A DNA stretch of 57,722 nt from Mycobacterium sp. shizuoka-1 (lineage in GTDB: Bacteria > Actinomycetota > Actinomycetes > Mycobacteriales > Mycobacteriaceae), in contig NZ_BEWG01000093.1 in the NCBI RefSeq assembly GCF_002723835.1, positions 1 through 57,722 on the forward strand, read 5' to 3'. The notes below the pieces were generated by a model. It made no database searches. It was not told the origin of the DNA and saw only the letters and a list, made by a program, of their open reading frames with translations. How positions within the stretch are numbered: position 1 is the first letter of the stretch; each line of letters begins with the position of its first letter. The translations under genes and the position numbers were made by a program. Positions 57,527 to 57,722 of this stretch are shown here, in pieces.

Positions 57527-57722
57527 GTGAGCGAGACGAAGCGCCGTGGCCGGCTGATCCAGTGGCCCCGGGTTGCGCTGACCACCGCGGGCGTGCTGAT
57601 CGCCGCGTCGGCGACGACGTTGGTGGTGCGTACCGACGACGCCGCCACCACGACCGCAGACTTCGGCGGCAGCACACCGACCCGCACCGTGGTTGCCATC
57701 CCCGGCCCCCGCTCGTCGACCC
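57527..57722 (+). CDS. Thr-rich single-pass membrane protein, partial
   Basis: The first 65 codons, cut by the right edge. The start is a GTG (SETKRRGRLIQWPRV), followed by a membrane helix (ALTTAGVLIAASATTLVV) and a Thr-rich stretch (DDAATTTADFGGSTPTRT). Content and position suit Rv3209-like proteins of unknown role. Confidence 0.7.
   Translation, partial: MSETKRRGRLIQWPRVALTTAGVLIAASATTLVVRTDDAATTTADFGGSTPTRTVVAIPGPRSST

Overview
The window looks like chromosomal DNA of a Mycobacterium/Mycolicibacterium-type actinobacterium. It is GC-rich, has many GTG starts and ATGA gene overlaps, and carries a complete mce operon, ESX-type proteins, mycoredoxin, WhiB7 and AdnAB. From about 28.8 kb to the right edge, the gene order (UPF0182 protein, YlbL-like PDZ/Lon protease, DUF2342, cyclodehydratase-like, ABC1 kinase, whiB7, uvrD2, mycoredoxin, nudC, K+ channel, adnB, adnA, lipV, ATL, APT-like protein, moeZ, DUF3152, TetR, DUF3107, Thr-rich membrane protein) matches the M. 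tuberculosis block that I remember as Rv3193c-Rv3209. The strain assignment is inference; no 16S rRNA is present.

Layout. 0-2.0 kb: an SRPBCC protein fragment and a ThDP enzyme, on the minus strand. 2.0-2.65 kb: a regulatory gap with a CRP-like palindrome. 2.65-12.4 kb: a ten-gene mce lipid-import operon (two YrbE permeases, MceA-F, two accessory proteins) with mostly 1-4 bp overlaps. 12.4-19.6 kb: single genes (secreted protein, metallo-hydrolase, HtpG, glycosyltransferase-like) and two switches, AurF diiron oxygenase/TetR and ArsR/ArsI. 19.6-21.9 kb: a P450, an NTF2-like protein and a CPT/zeta-like kinase. 22.0-24.5 kb: a four-gene lower-GC cassette that starts with an EspC-like protein bearing YxxxD and a WXG-like proline-rich membrane protein. 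24.55-27.1 kb: a small island between initiator tRNA-Met and a degenerate copy of the tRNA 3' half, holding an orphan 546-aa protein and an IS481-type remnant. 27.2-57.7 kb: the conserved block above, interrupted at 37.5-40.5 kb by tpx, a DUF1254 lipoprotein and two tandem secreted paralogues with GVGDxxSYTG repeats.

How the genes work together. The mce operon builds one envelope lipid importer. The AdnA/AdnB pair forms the mycobacterial end-resection motor-nuclease, and UvrD2 and the alkyltransferase-like protein are further DNA-repair genes nearby. Mycoredoxin, Tpx, NudC and WhiB7 serve redox and drug stress. MoeZ supplies sulfur for cofactor and cysteine synthesis.

Most promising for a second look: the ESX-like cassette (apparently leaderless), the tRNA-flanked island with its orphan protein, the whiB7 leader whose uORF is followed by mutually exclusive terminator and antiterminator hairpins, the GVGDxxSYTG tandem family with an overlapping leaderless uORF, and two long hairpins that cover the starts of exported-protein genes.
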